Shown here one piece after another: positions 34,116 to 46,154 of a stretch of DNA of 64,000 nucleotides (the first letter of the stretch is position 1; every line of letters begins with the position of its first letter). The stretch spans positions 62,001 through 126,000 of the forward strand of contig NZ_JPWF01000003.1 of assembly GCF_003326675.1 (NCBI RefSeq), given 5' to 3'. Both the position numbers and the translations under genes were made by a program. The DNA comes from Thalassospira profundimaris. GTDB taxonomy: Bacteria; Pseudomonadota; Alphaproteobacteria; Rhodospirillales; Thalassospiraceae. The notes under the pieces were generated by a model. The model had not been told where the DNA came from, did no database searches, and worked only from the letters and a program-made list of their open reading frames with translations.

Positions 34116-35882
34116 TTAGTGGTCAACTGCGCCGCTTGCCCCTTTCGGAACGCGGATGTCTTCAACCATGTGCTGGATATGCTCTGGCGGTTCGGCCGTT
34201 ACTTTCGACACGGCGAAGGCAACGATGAAGTTGAGAACCATACCAACGGTACCGATACCTTCCGGCGAGATGCCGAACAGCCAGTTGTCCGGCGTATTGG
34301 CCAGGATCGGCTCGAAGAACACACCTTTATAGGCAAGGATATAGCCCATGGTGAAGATCAGGCCGGTCAACATCCCTGCAATAGCGCCTTCACGGTTAAT
34401 TTTCTTGGAGAAGATCCCCATGATGATAACCGGGAACAGCGACGATGCGGCAAGACCGAACGCAAAGGCCACCACCTGCGCCACAAAGCCTGGTGGGTTG
34501 TAGCCCAGATAGCCTGCGATCAGGATCGCAACAGCTGCTGCGATACGACCAGCCATCAGTTCTTGGCCTTCTGTCATGTCTGGTGTGAAGGTACCTTTGA
34601 GAAGGTCATGCGACACGCCAGAGGAAATCACAAGAAGCAGGCCTGCAGCAGTCGACAGCGCGGCGGCAATACCACCTGCTGCAACAAGTGCGATGACCCA
34701 GTTCGGAAGCTGCGCAATTTCCGGGTTGGCCAGAACCATGATGTCACGGTCAACGGTCAGTTCGTTACCAGCCCAGCCATATTCGGTGGCTTTGGCGGCA
34801 AAGTCCTTGTTCGCATCGTTATAGTACTGGATGCGACCGTCGCCGTTCTTGTCTTCGAACTTCAGAAGGCCGGTGGATTCCCAACGCTTCATCCAGTCCG
34901 GACGTTCTTCATAAGACAGGTTGCCATCTTCAGCACCGACTTCGCCGGTCTGGATGGTTTCGGTCAGGTTCAGACGTGCCATTGCGCCAACTGCCGGGGC
35001 AGTGGTGTAAAGCAGCGCGATGAAGACCAGTGCCCAACCTGCCGAGGAACGTGCATCACGCACTTTCGGCACGGTGAAGAAGCGAACGATAACGTGCGGA
35101 AGACCAGCTGTACCAACCATCAGAGCCGCGGTGATCGCAAAGATATCAATCGTCGACTTGTTGGTGGTGGTATATTCAAGGAAGCCGAGTTCCGTGACCA
35201 CTTTGTTAAGGCGTTCAAGCATGAATTCGCCAGTACCATTGACGGTCGAGCCGAATGCCAGCTGCGGCAACGGATTGCCGGTGAGCTGGAAGGCAATGAA
35301 GATCGCCGGAATGGTGTAGGCAACAATCAGAACGCAATACTGAGCAACCTGGGTATAGGTAATGCCCTTCATACCGCCAAGAACGGCATAGATGAAGACG
35401 ATGCCCATGCCGACGATCAGGCCGGTCAGGATTTCGACTTCAAGGAAGCGCGAGAACACGATACCAACGCCGCGCATCTGGCCTGCCACATATGTGAACG
35501 AGATAAAGATCAGGCAGATCACAGCAACGATACGGGCTGCTTTGGAATAATAACGATCCCCGATGAATTCCGGCACAGTGAACTTGCCGTACTTGCGAAG
35601 ATACGGTGCCAGAAGCATTGCCAGCAGGCAGTAGCCGCCGGTCCAGCCCATTAGGTAGACCGAGCCGCCATAGCCAAGGAAGGCAATGAGGCCAGCCATA
35701 GAAATGAAGGAAGCAGCGGACATCCAGTCTGCTGCGGTCGCCATACCGTTGACGACCGGGTTCACACCTTTGCCAGCGACATAGAATTCGCCGGTGGTGC
35801 TCGCCTTGGCCCAGATCGCGATGCCGATATACAGCGCGAAGCTCAAGCCAACGACGATATATGTAAGGGTAGTAAGATCCAT
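34116..35882 (-). CDS. Sodium:solute symporter, acetate-permease-like (VC_2705 type)
   Basis: A 588-residue SSS-family transporter with about 13 helices. It has the helix-2 motif GMATAADWMSAASFISMAG, the conserved GGMKGITYTQVAQY, and VVAFAFGLAASSLFPVIIMG late in the protein. A polar insert of about 80 residues in the middle (roughly 330-400) distinguishes this subfamily from ActP. It includes DKNGDGRIQYYN, which resembles an EF-hand loop. It likely imports acetate or another short monocarboxylate with Na+. The small DUF4212 partner is encoded 25 nt upstream, the usual pairing. Start MDLTTLTYIVVGLSF at 35882. Confidence 0.92.
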   Translation of the reverse strand: MDLTTLTYIVVGLSFALYIGIAIWAKASTTGEFYVAGKGVNPVVNGMATAADWMSAASFISMAGLIAFLGYGGSVYLMGWTGGYCLLAMLLAPYLRKYGKFTVPEFIGDRYYSKAARIVAVICLIFISFTYVAGQMRGVGIVFSRFLEVEILTGLIVGMGIVFIYAVLGGMKGITYTQVAQYCVLIVAYTIPAIFIAFQLTGNPLPQLAFGSTVNGTGEFMLERLNKVVTELGFLEYTTTNKSTIDIFAITAALMVGTAGLPHVIVRFFTVPKVRDARSSAGWALVFIALLYTTAPAVGAMARLNLTETIQTGEVGAEDGNLSYEERPDWMKRWESTGLLKFEDKNGDGRIQYYNDANKDFAAKATEYGWAGNELTVDRDIMVLANPEIAQLPNWVIALVAAGGIAAALSTAAGLLLVISSGVSHDLLKGTFTPDMTEGQELMAGRIAAAVAILIAGYLGYNPPGFVAQVVAFAFGLAASSLFPVIIMGIFSKKINREGAIAGMLTGLIFTMGYILAYKGVFFEPILANTPDNWLFGISPEGIGTVGMVLNFIVAFAVSKVTAEPPEHIQHMVEDIRVPKGASGAVDH

Positions 35883-35907
35883 TTTGTCTGTCTCCCCAGA
35901 TCCAGCG

Positions 35908-36168
35908 TCAATCGTCGTCTTCGTGAACGTCGAACTCGCGGTCCAGTTTGTTCATCTTCGCCACATACACGAAAATCAGTGCGACAAAGACATAGATGGA
36001 CCCTTGTTGAGCAAACCAGAAACCAAGCTGGAAGCCCGCTATTTCGATACTGTTTAGGGCATCGACAAACAGAATGCCGAAACCGTAGGAAACGATGAAC
36101 CAGATCACAGTCAGACTTGCGACCAGCTTCACGTTTCTCTTCCAGTAGGCTGCGCTTTGTTCATCCAT
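35908..36168 (-). CDS. DUF4212 small subunit of the sodium/solute symporter
   Basis: An 86-residue protein with two membrane helices (about residues 14-34 and 46-68). It begins MDEQSAAYWKRNVKLVASL and has an acidic C-terminus. This is the small partner that regularly precedes VC_2705-type symporters. ATG 36168 has an AGGAGA site; a longer frame to 36270 is rejected because it would add 34 unrelated residues. It leads the symporter operon. Confidence 0.9.
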   Translation of the reverse strand: MDEQSAAYWKRNVKLVASLTVIWFIVSYGFGILFVDALNSIEIAGFQLGFWFAQQGSIYVFVALIFVYVAKMNKLDREFDVHEDDD

Positions 36169-36791
36169 CGCGCGTCTCCTTCCTAGAATTGATAACTTCC
36201 CCTGCCGACCATTTGCTTTGTTTTTGTTGATCGGCCGCATGTATAAAAGGCAACAAGGGTGTGTTGACACACAGGTTGCCCTTTAAAATCGATACCAGTT
36301 TTCGGAATTCCCCAGAAGCTAATCATTAGTCGTATGAAACAGGGGGTTACGGACGCAACGATTGAGTGTCTAAGATCAAAAAACCAAGATTTCAGCCATT
36401 TTTCCTGATGTGCGGTGCGGCATCTTTGGTTGAGGTGCTTTGAATTAAAATCTATCAAAAATGATGTTTTTTGATGTGCCAAGGGTACTTTGAATCGATT
36501 TTGGCGATGTCAGATACGCTTTTAACCGCATTCTCGCGGGCGAATATGTGTCGCGTCGTTTGACGGTTTTTGATCTGGTGATGGTGTCTGAATGCAGGCG
36601 ACCCATATCCCTGTTTTACGCGGTTGGCGTTATTCTCAGGTCTTGCATACGGGCATGTGCGGTTTGAAGTTGTTAACGGCAAGCCGGTCGGTTACAAACG
36701 GGCTCAGTATTTCAGGCATGTTTTCTTGGCATGCCGTAGTGATCCGGTCTCGAGCGAGACGGACCCAACGACATTTTGGATGGGGAATTTA
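36169..36791. other. 623-bp intergenic region with two inverted repeats
   Basis: This divergent control region separates the symporter operon from ettA. I see no convincing gene in it. It holds the nested inverted repeat at 36246-36284 and an AT-rich hairpin, ATCAAAAA paired with TTTTTGAT at 36454-36475. The ettA ribosome site GGATGGGGA lies at its right end. Confidence 0.5.
36246..36284. promoter_or_regulatory. Nested inverted repeat upstream of the symporter operon
   Basis: The outer arms AAAGGCAAC and GTTGCCCTTT (one extra C) enclose GTGTGT-TG-ACACAC. Centred about 97 nt before the DUF4212 start, it could be an operator or a 5'-UTR hairpin of the symporter operon. Confidence 0.45.
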
Positions 36792-38471
<1,680 letters not shown>

Positions 38472-38499
38472 TTGTTGGGATTGCTGCTTTGAAATGCGA

Positions 38500-38524
38500 A
38501 AGGCCACCTTCGGGTGGCCTTTTT
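38500..38524 (+). terminator. Rho-independent terminator of ettA
   Basis: AAGGCCACC pairs with GGTGGCCTT around a short TTCG-type loop, followed by a T-run, 29 nt after the ettA stop. Confidence 0.92.
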
Positions 38525-38548
38525 GCGTTTAATGGGGTGAGCAGGTAA

Positions 38549-38582
38549 AACAAAAGCCGCCATCCAGAAGGAGGCGGCTTTG
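38549..38582 (-). terminator. Rho-independent terminator of the mlaA-mlaC operon
   Basis: AAAGCCGCC pairs with GGCGGCTTT (38553-38561 and 38573-38581); read on the minus strand it is followed by TGTTTTACC. It lies 24 nt beyond the mlaC stop. Confidence 0.8.
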
Positions 38583-38605
38583 ATCTTGCGCGATGATCGA
38601 ATGTC

Positions 38606-39244
38606 TTACAAACCGGTTTTCGCTTTAAGAGCGGCGGTCAGAGCACCTACATCGTCATTGTTCTGCTGGATAACCGAGGTGAATTCGTCGCGTTGGGTGA
38701 TACCCATGCTCAGACCCTCGATGGCAACATCAATGATCTTGTAATGGTCATTAAACATACGCATGCGCCAGACGATATTAACCGGCGGTCCATCCGGGCG
38801 CACGAACTGAGAATTGACGAAGGTGTCCTTGTTCTTCTCGGTCTCGCTGCCAACGACGAATTGTTCGCCATTAAACGCCTTGAACTGGTTGGCATAGTTC
38901 AGCGCGAGATAGTTCTGAAGAAGCTTGGAAAACTCGTTGATCTCTTCATTTGAAATTGAACGCCAGTAACGGCCGAGCACAAAGCGCGACACGACGTCCA
39001 TTTCAAAATATCGATCCATCAGGGCAACGAATTTCTGGCGACGGACATCATCAGCAAGAGATTCGTCTGTCAGTTCGGTCATTGCCTGATCTGCAAGAGT
39101 CTGAATAACCGCGCTAGCACTTTGTGCTGCTGCAATCTCTGCCTGCACAGGTGCCGATGCGGTTGATGCCGCAACCGGAGCATTCCACGCAGTGGCTGCA
39201 AGCAAAGCAGCGACTGCGGGGAGGATGAACTTGCTCTTGGTCAT
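38606..39244 (-). CDS. mlaC: MlaC periplasmic phospholipid-binding protein (Ttg2D family)
   Basis: A 212-residue periplasmic protein. The signal peptide MTKSKFILPAVAALLAATA is cut around VAA. The MlaC domain has FVALMDRYFEMDVVSRFVLG, RYWRSISNEEINEFSKLLQ and WRMRMFNDHYKIIDVAIEGL. It ferries phospholipids between the outer-membrane MlaA complex and inner-membrane MlaFEDB. It is 9 nt downstream of mlaA on the same strand. The mlaFED genes are not nearby. Confidence 0.92.
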   Translation of the reverse strand: MTKSKFILPAVAALLAATAWNAPVAASTASAPVQAEIAAAQSASAVIQTLADQAMTELTDESLADDVRRQKFVALMDRYFEMDVVSRFVLGRYWRSISNEEINEFSKLLQNYLALNYANQFKAFNGEQFVVGSETEKNKDTFVNSQFVRPDGPPVNIVWRMRMFNDHYKIIDVAIEGLSMGITQRDEFTSVIQQNNDDVGALTAALKAKTGL

Positions 39245-39253
39245 GGTCTGCTC

Positions 39254-40039
39254 TTACTGGCTTGCGGCTTCGACTGCGTCGTCAAAGCTGAATTCGGCGC
39301 TTTCACCTTCGATTTCCGAAGCCGGTGCCGGGGCGCCGTTACGGATCAGGGTGTTACGCTGCTGACGATACAGGCTGCGCAAGGCTGCATAGTAATCAAG
39401 TGACGACTTCTGAAGCTCGTTCAGCTGATTGACCGTTGCGTAACGGTAATGCAGGGCGCTCAGACCGATTGAGCCAAGATAAAGTGCCTCGGCTGTGTCA
39501 CTGTTCCGGGATCCCCAGGTCAGCGGGTTGGCAACGTAATCGACGCCAATGCCAATGCCATCACGCAGGTTGGACGGACCAAGCAGCGGAAGAACGATAT
39601 ACGGACCAGCACCGACGCCATAATGCGCAAGGGTCTGACCGAAATCTTCGCGGCGATAAGGGATGCCAAAATCGGCTGCAACGTCATTGAAGCCGAGGAA
39701 GCCCAGAGTCGAGTTCATAATAAAGCGCTGAATCGAGGCCGCAGCCTGTTCAGGATCGCCCTGCAGCAACGCGTTGAGAGAGTTCAACGGTTCATTAAGG
39801 TTGCGCACGAAACTCGAAACCGAGGTTTTGACCGGCTCCGGTGCGATGTCGCGATACCACATGGCAGCCGGGTAAAGCAGCATGAAATCGACTGCGCCGT
39901 TAACACCGTGTACGACACGGTTGACCGGTTCAATCGGGTCAAAATCACTCATATCCTGTGCGGGTTCTGTCGAAGCACAAGCCGTCAACAAAGACAGCGA
40001 ACCAGCAGCACAGAGTGAAAGTAAAGTTCGAAACTTCAT
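39254..40039 (-). CDS. mlaA: MlaA (VacJ) outer-membrane lipoprotein
   Basis: A 261-residue lipoprotein. Signal MKFRTLLSLCAAGSLSLL leads to the lipobox LTAC. The MlaA domain has FDPIEPVNRVVHGVNGAVD, SSFVRNLNEPLNSLNALLQG and GVGAGPYIVLPLLGPSNLRD. It removes mislocalised phospholipids from the outer leaflet of the outer membrane and works with MlaC from the next gene. ATG 40039 is chosen because it begins the lipoprotein signal; an earlier in-frame start at 40138 would bury it. Confidence 0.93.
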   Translation of the reverse strand: MKFRTLLSLCAAGSLSLLTACASTEPAQDMSDFDPIEPVNRVVHGVNGAVDFMLLYPAAMWYRDIAPEPVKTSVSSFVRNLNEPLNSLNALLQGDPEQAAASIQRFIMNSTLGFLGFNDVAADFGIPYRREDFGQTLAHYGVGAGPYIVLPLLGPSNLRDGIGIGVDYVANPLTWGSRNSDTAEALYLGSIGLSALHYRYATVNQLNELQKSSLDYYAALRSLYRQQRNTLIRNGAPAPASEIEGESAEFSFDDAVEAASQ

Positions 40040-40296
40040 TATTTTTAGCCAACCGATGTTCGATACATAGACTTCCTGACCCAAGACGTTTCTCGTGCGG
40101 GACCACCAAAAAACGTTACCGATCAACTTCCTGCTCACGAAGCCTGATCACGTATCGCGTACGTCTCGAATAAATATGTGGTTAGCATAGGGCGAATTTA
40201 AACGCCAGCATACAAAAAGTTGAAAGGGATCAAGTGCTTTTATCGTGTGACTTATTTGTCATACCCCTTTCGGATAGGAAAATAATCATTGATAAA

Positions 40297-40316
40297 ATAT
40301 AAACATATCTTTATAT
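40297..40316. promoter_or_regulatory. Probable SahR operator upstream of sahR-metF-metH
   Basis: ATATAAA and TTTATAT are perfect 7-bp arms around CATATC, a 20-bp dyad with a single mismatched pair, 28 nt upstream of the sahR ATG. The pattern and position fit a repressor site for the SahR-type regulator encoded next. Confidence 0.7.
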
Positions 40317-40344
40317 CTGTTTTTCGTAACCGGGAGTGCAGGTA

Positions 40345-41322
40345 ATGGAACAGGTTTTGGCAAGATTGCGTGCAGCGGCGGAGGCCACAAGGCTTCGTCT
40401 GCTGGCTATTTGTGCCGAATGCGAACTGACGGTCAGCGAGATTACGCAGATCATCGGTCAGAGCCAGCCGCGTGTTTCCCGTCACCTGAAATTGCTGTGC
40501 GAGGCCGGACTTCTTGTTCGTTTTCGTGAAGGTACATGGGTTTTTTACCGCACACCGCATTCCGGGGCAGGGGCCGACCTTGTTCAGCCGATTCTGGCAC
40601 TGCTGCCTGCGGATGATGAAATCATGTCACTTGATCGGGCGCGTCTTGATCAGGTCAAGGCACAGCGCGAAAAGATTGCGACCGAATATTTCCGTGCCAA
40701 TGCAGAGGACTGGGACCAAATCCGTTCCCTGCATGTTGACGAGGCCGTGGTCGAGCAGGCCTTGCTTGATGCGGTTGGTGATCTGAGCGGCGGTCGTATT
40801 CTTGATATCGGAACAGGTACTGGCCGCATTCTCGAGTTGCTGGGTCGCAATGCCGAGGAAGGTGTCGGTGTTGATATGTCCCGCGAGATGCTGGCCGTGG
40901 CACGGGCACGTTTGCAGCGTGCTGACCTGTCGAACTGTCTTGTCCGTCAGGCCGATATGTATCAGTTGCCGTATCCGGGCGGAATGTTTGATGTCGTGAC
41001 CCTGCATCAGGTCCTGCATTTCGCAGAAAAGCCCGATGTCGCAATTGCCGAGGCCGCACGTGTTCTGGCGCCCGGTGGCAAGCTTGTGGTGGTTGATTTT
41101 GCTGCCCATGATCGCGACGAGTTACGCGAAGAACACGCCCATCGCCGACTTGGGTTCGAGGATTCGTCGATCAATACGTGGTTTCACGCATGTGAACTCG
41201 TGTTCGACAATGTCATAAACCTGCCCGGCAAGCCTTTGACCGTACGAATCTGGACCGCACATGCCGCCATGCGCGAGACCGGACAGACACGCACCAACAG
41301 TACAGACAGGGCTGCGGAATAA
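40345..41322 (+). CDS. sahR: ArsR-type HTH fused to a methyltransferase-like domain, SahR-type regulator
   Basis: A 325-residue fusion. Residues about 1-90 are an ArsR winged HTH (EATRLRLLAICAECELTVSE, SQPRVSRHLKLLCEAGLLV). The rest is a class I methyltransferase fold with ILDIGTGTGRILELLG (about residue 150), MLAVARARL and a VLAPGGKLVVVDF strand. SahR, described in Proteobacteria, has this architecture: it senses S-adenosylhomocysteine in the methylase-like domain and represses SAM-cycle genes. Here it leads metF and both metH parts. ATG 40345 is chosen. Genuine methyltransferase activity is not excluded but the context favours a sensor. Confidence 0.88.
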   Translation: MEQVLARLRAAAEATRLRLLAICAECELTVSEITQIIGQSQPRVSRHLKLLCEAGLLVRFREGTWVFYRTPHSGAGADLVQPILALLPADDEIMSLDRARLDQVKAQREKIATEYFRANAEDWDQIRSLHVDEAVVEQALLDAVGDLSGGRILDIGTGTGRILELLGRNAEEGVGVDMSREMLAVARARLQRADLSNCLVRQADMYQLPYPGGMFDVVTLHQVLHFAEKPDVAIAEAARVLAPGGKLVVVDFAAHDRDELREEHAHRRLGFEDSSINTWFHACELVFDNVINLPGKPLTVRIWTAHAAMRETGQTRTNSTDRAAE

Positions 41323-41346
41323 CCCGCGATGCCCGCCCAATAATAA

Positions 41347-42276
<930 letters not shown>

Positions 42277-42319
42277 ATTCCGAGCTGCCCACCATTGTAA
42301 AGCATGACTGAAAGACTGG

Positions 42320-43393
42320 ATGAAAACGATGAATGATCGCAAGGAACGCGTCGCCCTGCTGCGCAAACGGGCCGAAGAAAAGATTCTGATCCTTGATGGC
42401 GCCATGGGCACCATGATCCAGAAGCACAAACTGACCGAAGAAGATTATCGCGGTGAACGGTTTGCCGACTGGAAACAGGATGTCAAAGGCAACAACGATC
42501 TTTTGTCGCTGACCCGTCCGGACATCATCAAGGACATCCATCTTCAATATATTGCCGCGGGTGCAGACCTTCAGGGGACGAACACCTTTAGTGCGACGAC
42601 GATTGCCCAGGCCGATTACGGCATGGAAGAACTGGCCTACGAGATCAATTTCGAAAGCGCCAAGATCGCCCGTCAGGCCTGTGACGAATGGGAAGCCGCC
42701 CATCCCGGTGATGTGCGCTTTGTGAACGGGGCCATTGGTCCGACCAACCGCACAGCGTCAATCTCGCCGGATGTGAATAATCCGGGTTATCGTGCGATCA
42801 CCTTTGATCAGCTTAAAGACGCCTACAAAGAAGCCGCAAACGGCTTGCTGGATGGCGGGGCGGATACGCTTCTGGTTGAAACCATTTTTGATACGCTTAA
42901 CGCCAAGGCGGCATTGTTTGCCATCGACGAGGTTCTTGAAGAACGCGGTGAAGATGTTCCGGTCCTGATCTCGGGCACCATCACCGATGCGTCTGGCCGT
43001 ACCCTTTCGGGGCAGACCACCGAGGCGTTCTATAACTCGGTCCGTCACGCCAAGCCGTTTTCCATCGGTTTGAACTGCGCCCTTGGCGCTGCCCAGCTGC
43101 GCCCCTATGTGCAGGAACTGTCACGTATTGCAGAATGCCGCGTATCGGTTTATCCGAATGCCGGCTTGCCGAACGAATTTGGTGAATATGATCAAAGTGA
43201 TGCCGAAATGGCAGCGCTGGTCAAGGAATGGGCCGAAACCGGTATGGTTAACCTGCTGGGTGGGTGCTGTGGTACAACGCCGCCGCATATCAAGGCGATT
43301 GCCGATGCGGTTGCCAATGCCAATCCGCGTTCCTTGCCAAAGATCGAACCGAGAATGCGTTTGTCCGGCCTAGAGCCGTTTGACGCTGCCTGA
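42320..43393 (+). CDS. metH: Methionine synthase, homocysteine-binding subunit (split MetH, N-terminal part)
   Basis: A 357-residue protein equal to the first domain of MetH. It has [15 protein letters not shown] at the start, [20 protein letters not shown], and zinc-ligand cysteines in [10 protein letters not shown] and [13 protein letters not shown]. It activates homocysteine for methyl transfer. It ends cleanly after this domain ([10 protein letters not shown]) and a separate gene for the remaining domains begins 38 nt later, so MetH is encoded as two polypeptides. ATG 42320 is given; 42329 is an alternative. Confidence 0.94.
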   Translation: MKTMNDRKERVALLRKRAEEKILILDGAMGTMIQKHKLTEEDYRGERFADWKQDVKGNNDLLSLTRPDIIKDIHLQYIAAGADLQGTNTFSATTIAQADYGMEELAYEINFESAKIARQACDEWEAAHPGDVRFVNGAIGPTNRTASISPDVNNPGYRAITFDQLKDAYKEAANGLLDGGADTLLVETIFDTLNAKAALFAIDEVLEERGEDVPVLISGTITDASGRTLSGQTTEAFYNSVRHAKPFSIGLNCALGAAQLRPYVQELSRIAECRVSVYPNAGLPNEFGEYDQSDAEMAALVKEWAETGMVNLLGGCCGTTPPHIKAIADAVANANPRSLPKIEPRMRLSGLEPFDAA

Positions 43394-43431
43394 ACCCGAT
43401 ATTGATTGCTGAAAAGAGATCGAACAGGCCC

Positions 43432-46077
43432 ATGACCGACATTTCCAGATTTATCAATATTGGTGAACGTACCAACGTTGCCGGTTCGCTGAAATTCAAA
43501 AAGCTGATCGTCGATGAAGATTACGATGCGGCCCTTGAAATCGCCCGCCAACAGGTCGAAAACGGCGCACAGATCATCGACATCAACATGGATGATGCGA
43601 TGCTTGATGCCGAAACAGCGATGGTCAAGTTCATCAACCTGATTGCAGCCGAGCCCGATATTGCCCGTGTGCCGATCATGGTCGACAGTTCCAAATGGAA
43701 CGTGATTGAATCCGGTCTGAAATGCCTTCAGGGCAAGGGTATCGTGAACTCGATCAGTTTGAAGGAAGGCGAAGAACCCTTTATCGCACAGGCCAAAAAA
43801 CTGCGTCGTTACGGTGCGGCTGTTGTTGTCATGGCCTTTGATGAAAAAGGCCAGGCTGATACGGTTGATCGCAAATTCGAGATTTGCAAACGCAGCTATG
43901 ACGTTCTGGTTCAAAAGGTCGGTTTCCCGCCGGAAGATATCATCTTCGATCCGAACATCTTTGCGGTCGCGACCGGCATCGAAGAGCATGACAATTATGC
44001 TGTCGACTTCATCGAAGCCTGTAAACTGATCAAGGCACATCTTCCGTATGCCAAGATTTCCGGCGGTGTTTCGAACGTTTCCTTCTCGTTCCGTGGCAAC
44101 AATCCGGTCCGTGAAGCCATGCATTCGGTCTTCCTGTATTACGCGGTCAAAGCCGGGCTTGATATGGGTATCGTCAATGCCGGTCAGCTGGTTGTTTATG
44201 AAGAAATTCCGGCTGAACTGCGCGAACGTGTCGAAGATGTCATTCTGAACCGTCGTCCGGATGCAACCGACCGTTTGCTTGAAGTGGCTGAAAAATACAA
44301 GGGCACGGGTGGTCCGGAAAAGAAAGCCGATCTGGAATGGCGTAAGAAGCCGGTCAATGAACGTCTGGCCCATGCATTGGTCAACGGCATTGCCGAATTC
44401 GTCGAAGAAGATACCGAAGAAGCCCGTCAACAGGCCGACAAGCCACTTCACGTGATCGAAGGGCCATTGATGGATGGAATGAACATTGTCGGTGACCTGT
44501 TTGGTGCCGGTAAGATGTTCCTGCCACAGGTGGTTAAATCTGCCCGTGTCATGAAAAAGGCCGTCGCCTATCTGATTCCGTTCATCGAAGATGAAAAAGA
44601 CGGCGTACGGGAAAGCAACGGCAAGATCCTGCTTGCGACTGTGAAGGGCGATGTTCATGACATCGGCAAAAACATCGTTGGTGTGGTTCTTCAGTGTAAC
44701 AATTTCGAGGTCCTTGATCTTGGTGTGATGGTTCCGACCCAGAAAATCATCGAAACTGCCAAGGCCGAAAAGGTCGACATGATCGGTCTTTCGGGCCTGA
44801 TCACGCCGTCGCTTGAAGAAATGACCTATGTCGCGGCCGAGATGGAACGCGAAGGTCTTGATATTCCGCTTCTGATCGGCGGGGCGACGACGTCCAAGGT
44901 TCACACCGCGGTCAAGATCGCACCGAATTATAACAAGTCGGTTGTTTACGTGATCGACGCATCGCGTGCGGTCGGTGTTGCAAGCCAGCTGGTTTCGGAA
45001 ACCCATCGCGAACGCTTTACAACTGAAATCCGCAACGAATATCTGGCGATGGCGGAAAAACATGCCGCCCAGCAATTGCAGAAAAAACGTTTCGCCATTG
45101 CAGATGCACGCGCCAACAAGGTTCAACTTGACTGGGATGCCTATGACGTTCCGGCACCGGCGAAGCCGGGCATCACCGTGTTCGAAGATTTCGATCTTGA
45201 AGAACTGGTTGCACGCTTTGACTGGAAACCGTTCTTTGAAACCTGGGAACTGCATGGCCGTTTCCCGGATATTCTTAAGGACGAGGTTGTCGGTGAAACG
45301 GCACGTGGTCTTTATGATGATGCGCAGGCGATGCTGAAACGCATCGTGGCTGAAAAATGGTTCAAGCCAAAGGCCGTTGTTGGCATCTGGCCTGCAAACT
45401 CGGTCGGTGATGATATCGAAGTCACCCCGGCGCCTGATCAGAATGAACCGGTCATGCTGCGCACCTTGCGCCAGCAGATGTTCCGCGAAAACAACAAGCG
45501 CCCGAACCGTGCATTGGCCGATTACATTGCGCCGAAAGACAGCGGCAAGACTGATTATATCGGCGGCTTTGTTGTGACAGCCGGCCCGGAAGTCGAGCAG
45601 ATTGCATCAAAGCTCGAAGCTGAGCATGACGATTACAATTCGATCCTGGTCAAGGCTCTTGGCGACCGCTTTGCCGAGGCCTTTGCCGAGCGGATGCACG
45701 AAAAGGTCCGTAAGGAGCTTTGGGCATATGCCGCAGACGAAAATCTTGGCAATGACGAACTGATCGCAGAGGGATATCGCGGTATTCGTCCGGCACCGGG
45801 ATATCCGGCCTGCCCGGAACATACCGAAAAACGTACCCTTTGGTCGCTTTTGAATGCGGTGGAAAATGTCGGTGTTTCCCTGACCGAAAGCTGTGCCATG
45901 ACCCCGGCATCGTCGGTTAGCGGTTTCTATTTTGCCCATCCCGAAGCCAAATATTTCGGCCTTGGCAAAATCGAACGCGATCAGGTCGAAAGCTATGCCG
46001 AACGCAAGGGCATGACATTGGCAGAGGCAGAACGCTGGTTGGCCTCGAACCTGAATTACGATCCACGTCAGGCATGA
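43432..46077 (+). CDS. metH: Methionine synthase, pterin/cobalamin/activation subunit (split MetH, C-terminal part)
   Basis: An 881-residue protein with the remaining MetH domains. The methyl-THF-binding barrel begins [21 protein letters not shown] helical cap and the B12 domain follow, with [13 protein letters not shown] (axial His about residue 409) and [14 protein letters not shown]. The reactivation domain has [15 protein letters not shown], which binds SAM. It transfers a methyl group from methyl-THF via cobalamin to homocysteine held by the other subunit. The start is ATG 43432 with ACAGG upstream; a TTG at 43402 is less likely. A strong terminator follows. Confidence 0.94.
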   Translation: MTDISRFINIGERTNVAGSLKFKKLIVDEDYDAALEIARQQVENGAQIIDINMDDAMLDAETAMVKFINLIAAEPDIARVPIMVDSSKWNVIESGLKCLQGKGIVNSISLKEGEEPFIAQAKKLRRYGAAVVVMAFDEKGQADTVDRKFEICKRSYDVLVQKVGFPPEDIIFDPNIFAVATGIEEHDNYAVDFIEACKLIKAHLPYAKISGGVSNVSFSFRGNNPVREAMHSVFLYYAVKAGLDMGIVNAGQLVVYEEIPAELRERVEDVILNRRPDATDRLLEVAEKYKGTGGPEKKADLEWRKKPVNERLAHALVNGIAEFVEEDTEEARQQADKPLHVIEGPLMDGMNIVGDLFGAGKMFLPQVVKSARVMKKAVAYLIPFIEDEKDGVRESNGKILLATVKGDVHDIGKNIVGVVLQCNNFEVLDLGVMVPTQKIIETAKAEKVDMIGLSGLITPSLEEMTYVAAEMEREGLDIPLLIGGATTSKVHTAVKIAPNYNKSVVYVIDASRAVGVASQLVSETHRERFTTEIRNEYLAMAEKHAAQQLQKKRFAIADARANKVQLDWDAYDVPAPAKPGITVFEDFDLEELVARFDWKPFFETWELHGRFPDILKDEVVGETARGLYDDAQAMLKRIVAEKWFKPKAVVGIWPANSVGDDIEVTPAPDQNEPVMLRTLRQQMFRENNKRPNRALADYIAPKDSGKTDYIGGFVVTAGPEVEQIASKLEAEHDDYNSILVKALGDRFAEAFAERMHEKVRKELWAYAADENLGNDELIAEGYRGIRPAPGYPACPEHTEKRTLWSLLNAVENVGVSLTESCAMTPASSVSGFYFAHPEAKYFGLGKIERDQVESYAERKGMTLAEAERWLASNLNYDPRQA

Positions 46078-46097
46078 TGTTCTGACTGGTCGCAATG

Positions 46098-46136
46098 AAA
46101 AGCCCCGCAGACTGCACTCTGCGGGGCTTTTTTTCT
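46098..46136. terminator. Strong rho-independent terminator of the met operon, probably bidirectional
   Basis: AGCCCCGCAGA pairs with TCTGCGGGGCT, followed by eight T bases on the plus strand; the minus side has TTTTCATT. The convergent exporter gene ends 19 nt beyond. Confidence 0.93.
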
Positions 46137-46154
46137 TTGGGGTCTGCGCGGGAA

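Noticed and set aside
34119-35654. 511-codon open frame antisense to the symporter gene
   Set aside because: It is Cys/His-rich, non-hydrophobic nonsense opposite a clear SSS transporter.
40220-40233. FNR-like sequence TTGAA-AGGG-ATCAA between mlaA and sahR
   Set aside because: Nine of ten bases match, but it sits over 100 nt from either start and neither gene set is a usual FNR target.
43192-45255. 687-codon open frame antisense to the metH genes
   Set aside because: It lies wholly opposite well-conserved metH codons and its translation has no recognisable domain. Long antisense frames arise here from codon bias.
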